Part shown: positions 61,660 through 64,000 of the stretch, in pieces
Numbering within the stretch: the stretch's first letter is position 1
Layout of the letters: the number at the start of each line of letters is the position of its first letter
Program-made: the position numbers and the translations under genes
Notes under the pieces: generated by a model
Databases searched by the model: none
What the model saw: the letters and a program-made list of their open reading frames with translations, nothing else
What the model was told of the DNA's origin: nothing
Source of the DNA: Ampullaceana balthica
Lineage: Eukaryota; Mollusca; Gastropoda; Lymnaeidae
Length of the DNA stretch: 64,000 bases
Direction of reading: 5' to 3'
NCBI GenBank assembly: GCA_944989445.1
Contig: CALYLW010000066.1
Coordinates: 526,501 to 590,500, forward strand

Positions 61660-62025
61660 TAAAGAGTCATGAGTGAACACCCTGGTCTGTAACCGTATAG
61701 CCCACTAGGAGTCATGAGTGAACACCCTGGTCTGTAACCGTATAGCCCACTAATGGTCATGAGTGAACATCCTGTTCTGTAACCGTATAGCCCACTAGGG
61801 GTCATGAGTGAACATCCTGGTCTGTAACCTTATAGCCCATTAGGGGTCATGAGTGAACATCATGGTCTGTAACCCTATAGCCCACTAGGGGTCATGAGTG
61901 AACACCCTGGTCTGTAACCTTATAGCCCACTAAGGGTCATGAGTGAACACCCTGGTCTGTAACCCCATAGCCCACTAGGGGTCATGAGTGAACACCCTGG
62001 TCTATAACCCTATAGCCCACTAATT
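61660..62025. repeat. Minisatellite, 45-bp unit, about 8 copies, ending about 110 bp before exon 7
   Basis: The unit contains GTCATGAGTGAACACCCTGG and TCTGTAACCCTATAGCCCAC; anchors at 61666, 61711 and 61756 are exactly 45 bp apart. Confidence 0.96.
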
Positions 62026-62139
62026 GATGTCGTTGTCTGTTTTCCCTGGTACAGCTACTTCATTGTTTTAGCTGGTCAGACAAAGTGATGCCATTATGTT
62101 ATTTATTAACAAACCTGGTGTTATTTTGTTTCCATTCAG

Positions 62140-62339
62140 CTCTACTAAGTGCAGCTATTTTTGGAAACGTATCTTCTATAATGCTGAGAGTGTACCAGGG
62201 ATCCGATGAATACCACGAGAAGGTCCAGAGTGTTAAAGAATTCGTTAACTTTCACCATATTCCAAAAACTCTGGCGAGTCGATTACAAGAATCGTTTCAA
62301 CATACGTGGTCATACACTAACGGTATCGATATGAACAAT
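62140..62339 (+). CDS. erg: ERG channel exon 7: end of S6 and C-linker
   Basis: Two bases complete Ser (GS|LLSAAIFGN across the join), then the exon encodes the end of S6 and the first helices of the C-linker: SSIMLRVYQGSDEYHEKVQ, VKEFVNFHHIPKTLASRL, QESFQHTWSYTNGIDMNN. The Arg of MLR matches Arg665 of human ERG1. The S6 position of human Tyr652, a key blocker contact, is Ser here, while the Phe656 equivalent is kept. Acceptor TTTCCATTCAG ends at 62139; donor AAT|GTAAGT begins at 62340, phase 0. The C-linker is noticeably more diverged than S1-S5 (VYQGSDEYHEK against LYSGTARYHTQ in the family). The next exon, expected to enter the cNBHD, was not found before 64000. Confidence 0.95.
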
Positions 62340-64000
62340 GTAAGTAACTTCTTATTTCTATCAAAAGATACTCATTAATGTTGAATGCAATATAAATTAA
62401 TATGGTAGTTCTTTTATATCAGACAATTATTTTCTATCATGGAAATAAAACTAAAAGAATCGTTCGTTTAATGCAAAAAGCAATTATCATTTTATAGCGC
62501 ATTTTATAGAACATGGAGCATTCTTTTTTTAATTTTTAAAAAAATAAAATAATTTTTTTACAATTTCTTTGTGGAATTAAGAAATGCTTCTATTGTTGGA
62601 AAGGTATACTAATGAAGTGTAAATATACTTCGAAAATTTAAATTTAAAATTGAATAATATACAATTGCACTAAAATGTGTGCGTACAGCGTTAACATATT
62701 TTACTATTTATTGAATCCGGACGATAGGCACAGATGATGGGCGACAAACGATGAAGTCGTGGTTTTGACTGTATTCATGTAACACTACACATTTAATTAA
62801 ATGTGTAAATACATATCGAATGAATTTGTATAATATTGTTGAATTAATTTACATAAATGTTTATTGCTAATAATGTTAATCTTTTTTGTTGTATGATCAG
62901 TGTCGTGTTCGAAATTGAAAGACATTTTAACACTTCGCTCATATCTCCTTACATTGCTATCAATAAATCTGTAGATGTAAGATTTGATCACTTGAAGACC
63001 AAATGTGAGTGAAAAGCTGATGACAAATGCCATCAGCGGTTAAAATAAAATCAGCGTTTGTTAATTTATGTAAGAATAATTCATTGAAAGCATAAAGAAA
63101 AGGAATGGGTACAATCCCCTCACGGATACAAAGAAAAGAAGAAAAAAAGCGGAAGAAAGTACAATAGACTTTATTCCCAATGAACTATTGAGAGCGTCAA
63201 TGAATATGGTAAACAGGATTTATTTTCTATATATATTGCTTAAGATGTAATATGATGTAATAAGATGTAATATGATGTAATACGATGTAATATTCTGTTT
63301 GATAACTTCAAAATCTCATGTTAAAATGTATTAAAAATTATTGTAACTTTTTTCCGAACGTATCTGTATAATTAATTTGTAAATATATTAAATAAAACCG
63401 TCTACACGTCGAAGGCTAGTCTCTCATCAATGTTACCCCCTTAACCCTCCACATTATTTAATTTATTTCCTGCCAGTTTATTAATTGTATCTTTTTAATC
63501 AATCAAGTTAAAGTTTAAAGCTCTCCACAAAATCTCGAGTTTCTTTGAGTCAAAACTTTTTTTTCCGATTAGTATCAATAACAAATCTGTTTCTCACATC
63601 TCCAATGATTATTTATTAGTAGTCAAAACTCTGCTTGTCAAATCTCTGGCTGTCACATTTCTGGTTGTCAAATCCCTGAGTGTCGTTTTCTGACTCATCT
63701 CGTCCTGACGTATATCTGTTAAATCTTTTTTCTGTAAAGTTTCAGTCTGTTAAATCCTTGTCTGTCCAAGCCGTCTGTGTCGTATATCTGTAACATCCCA
63801 CACAGTAGCATCTGAATTTGGCGTATCTCAGTTTTATTCATGCTGCGCTATCCAATTATTGTCAGACATTATCATCGCCATCTTGCTTTCCAGTCTTGCG
63901 CACTGACCGGAAGTCTGTCTTCCAATACGTCTGCTCGCAGATCGGCCATGAATAGAAACGAACTACTTTGTGTTTCCTAGCACGCTCATCTTTCTCCGCC
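62340..64000. other. Intron after exon 7, AT-rich, to the window end
   Basis: It contains a short 10-bp tandem (TAATATGATG) at 63245-63295 and loose TCTGTTAAATC/TGTCAAATC repeats at 63640-63790. No further channel exon is recognised, so the intron is longer than 1660 bp. Confidence 0.55.

Larger units (their letters stand above)
25735..62339 (+). other. erg: ERG-type (KCNH) voltage-gated K+ channel gene, partial, seven exons
   Basis: Seven exons join in frame: 25735-25905, 36551-36682, 37124-37248, 42064-42298, 52631-52833, 53600-53796 and 62140-62339. Junction phases are 0, 0, 2, 0, 2 and 1, all with GT/AG borders, giving 421 residues. The product is a six-transmembrane channel subunit of the plasma membrane; four subunits make a K+-selective pore. 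ERG rather than EAG or ELK is indicated by HYSPFKAVWDW before S1, [11 protein letters not shown] in S1, [10 protein letters not shown] after S2, IPFDLL in S3, [12 protein letters not shown] in S4 and the filter SIGFGN. Known relatives are vertebrate KCNH2/6/7, fly seizure and worm unc-103. The PAS domain (5') and the cNBHD and C-terminus (3') are not in the recognised exons. Introns are 10645, 441, 4815, 10332, 766 and 8343 bp and are filled with tandem repeats. Promoter and start codon are not identified. Confidence 0.93.

Overview
The window is animal nuclear DNA. It is AT-rich, lacks compact ORFs, and carries spliced exons of a voltage-gated potassium channel on the + strand among long repeat-filled introns. 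I can support seven exons of one gene, spread over 25735-62339 and encoding 421 contiguous residues. They belong to an ether-a-go-go-related (ERG, KCNH) channel. The exons run from the linker after the N-terminal PAS region, through S1-S6 and the pore, to the start of the C-linker. All six exon-exon joins keep the reading frame and have GT/AG borders. No PAS-domain exon was recognised to the left. The cyclic-nucleotide-binding-homology exons must lie past 64000. Channel subfamily, intron style and element content suggest a protostome invertebrate. A mollusc, perhaps a gastropod, is my best guess, but this is inference.

Layout. 1-25734 is presumed 5' intron or flank. It holds large tandem arrays: 26-bp units at 770-2050, a 6-kb 40-bp satellite at 3262-9300, 15-bp units at 12526-14062, 44-bp units at 15770-16620 and 61-bp units at 24180-25730. 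It also holds a 5.2-kb long-inverted-repeat element (18421-23631) filled with tandem ~0.5-kb modules. 25735-42298 carries exons 1-4 (my numbering), with a hAT MITE, nested hAT and LINE remains, and further minisatellites. 42299-64000 carries exons 5-7, a 1.7-kb hAT-like element containing an almost G-free tract, a LINE fragment inserted in a minisatellite, and more arrays.

The striking property is the density of unrelated minisatellites. About 35 families with periods of 10-66 bp cover roughly a third of the window by my tally, and several abut or include splice sites. The exon 5 donor junction is repeated nine times at 31-bp spacing. The exon 1 acceptor lies in the last copy of a 61-bp array. 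A 52-bp array with donor-like sequence ends about 45 bp before exon 4. The transposable elements are non-autonomous or decayed; I see no intact transposase or reverse transcriptase. No rRNA, tRNA, CRISPR array or virus was recognised.
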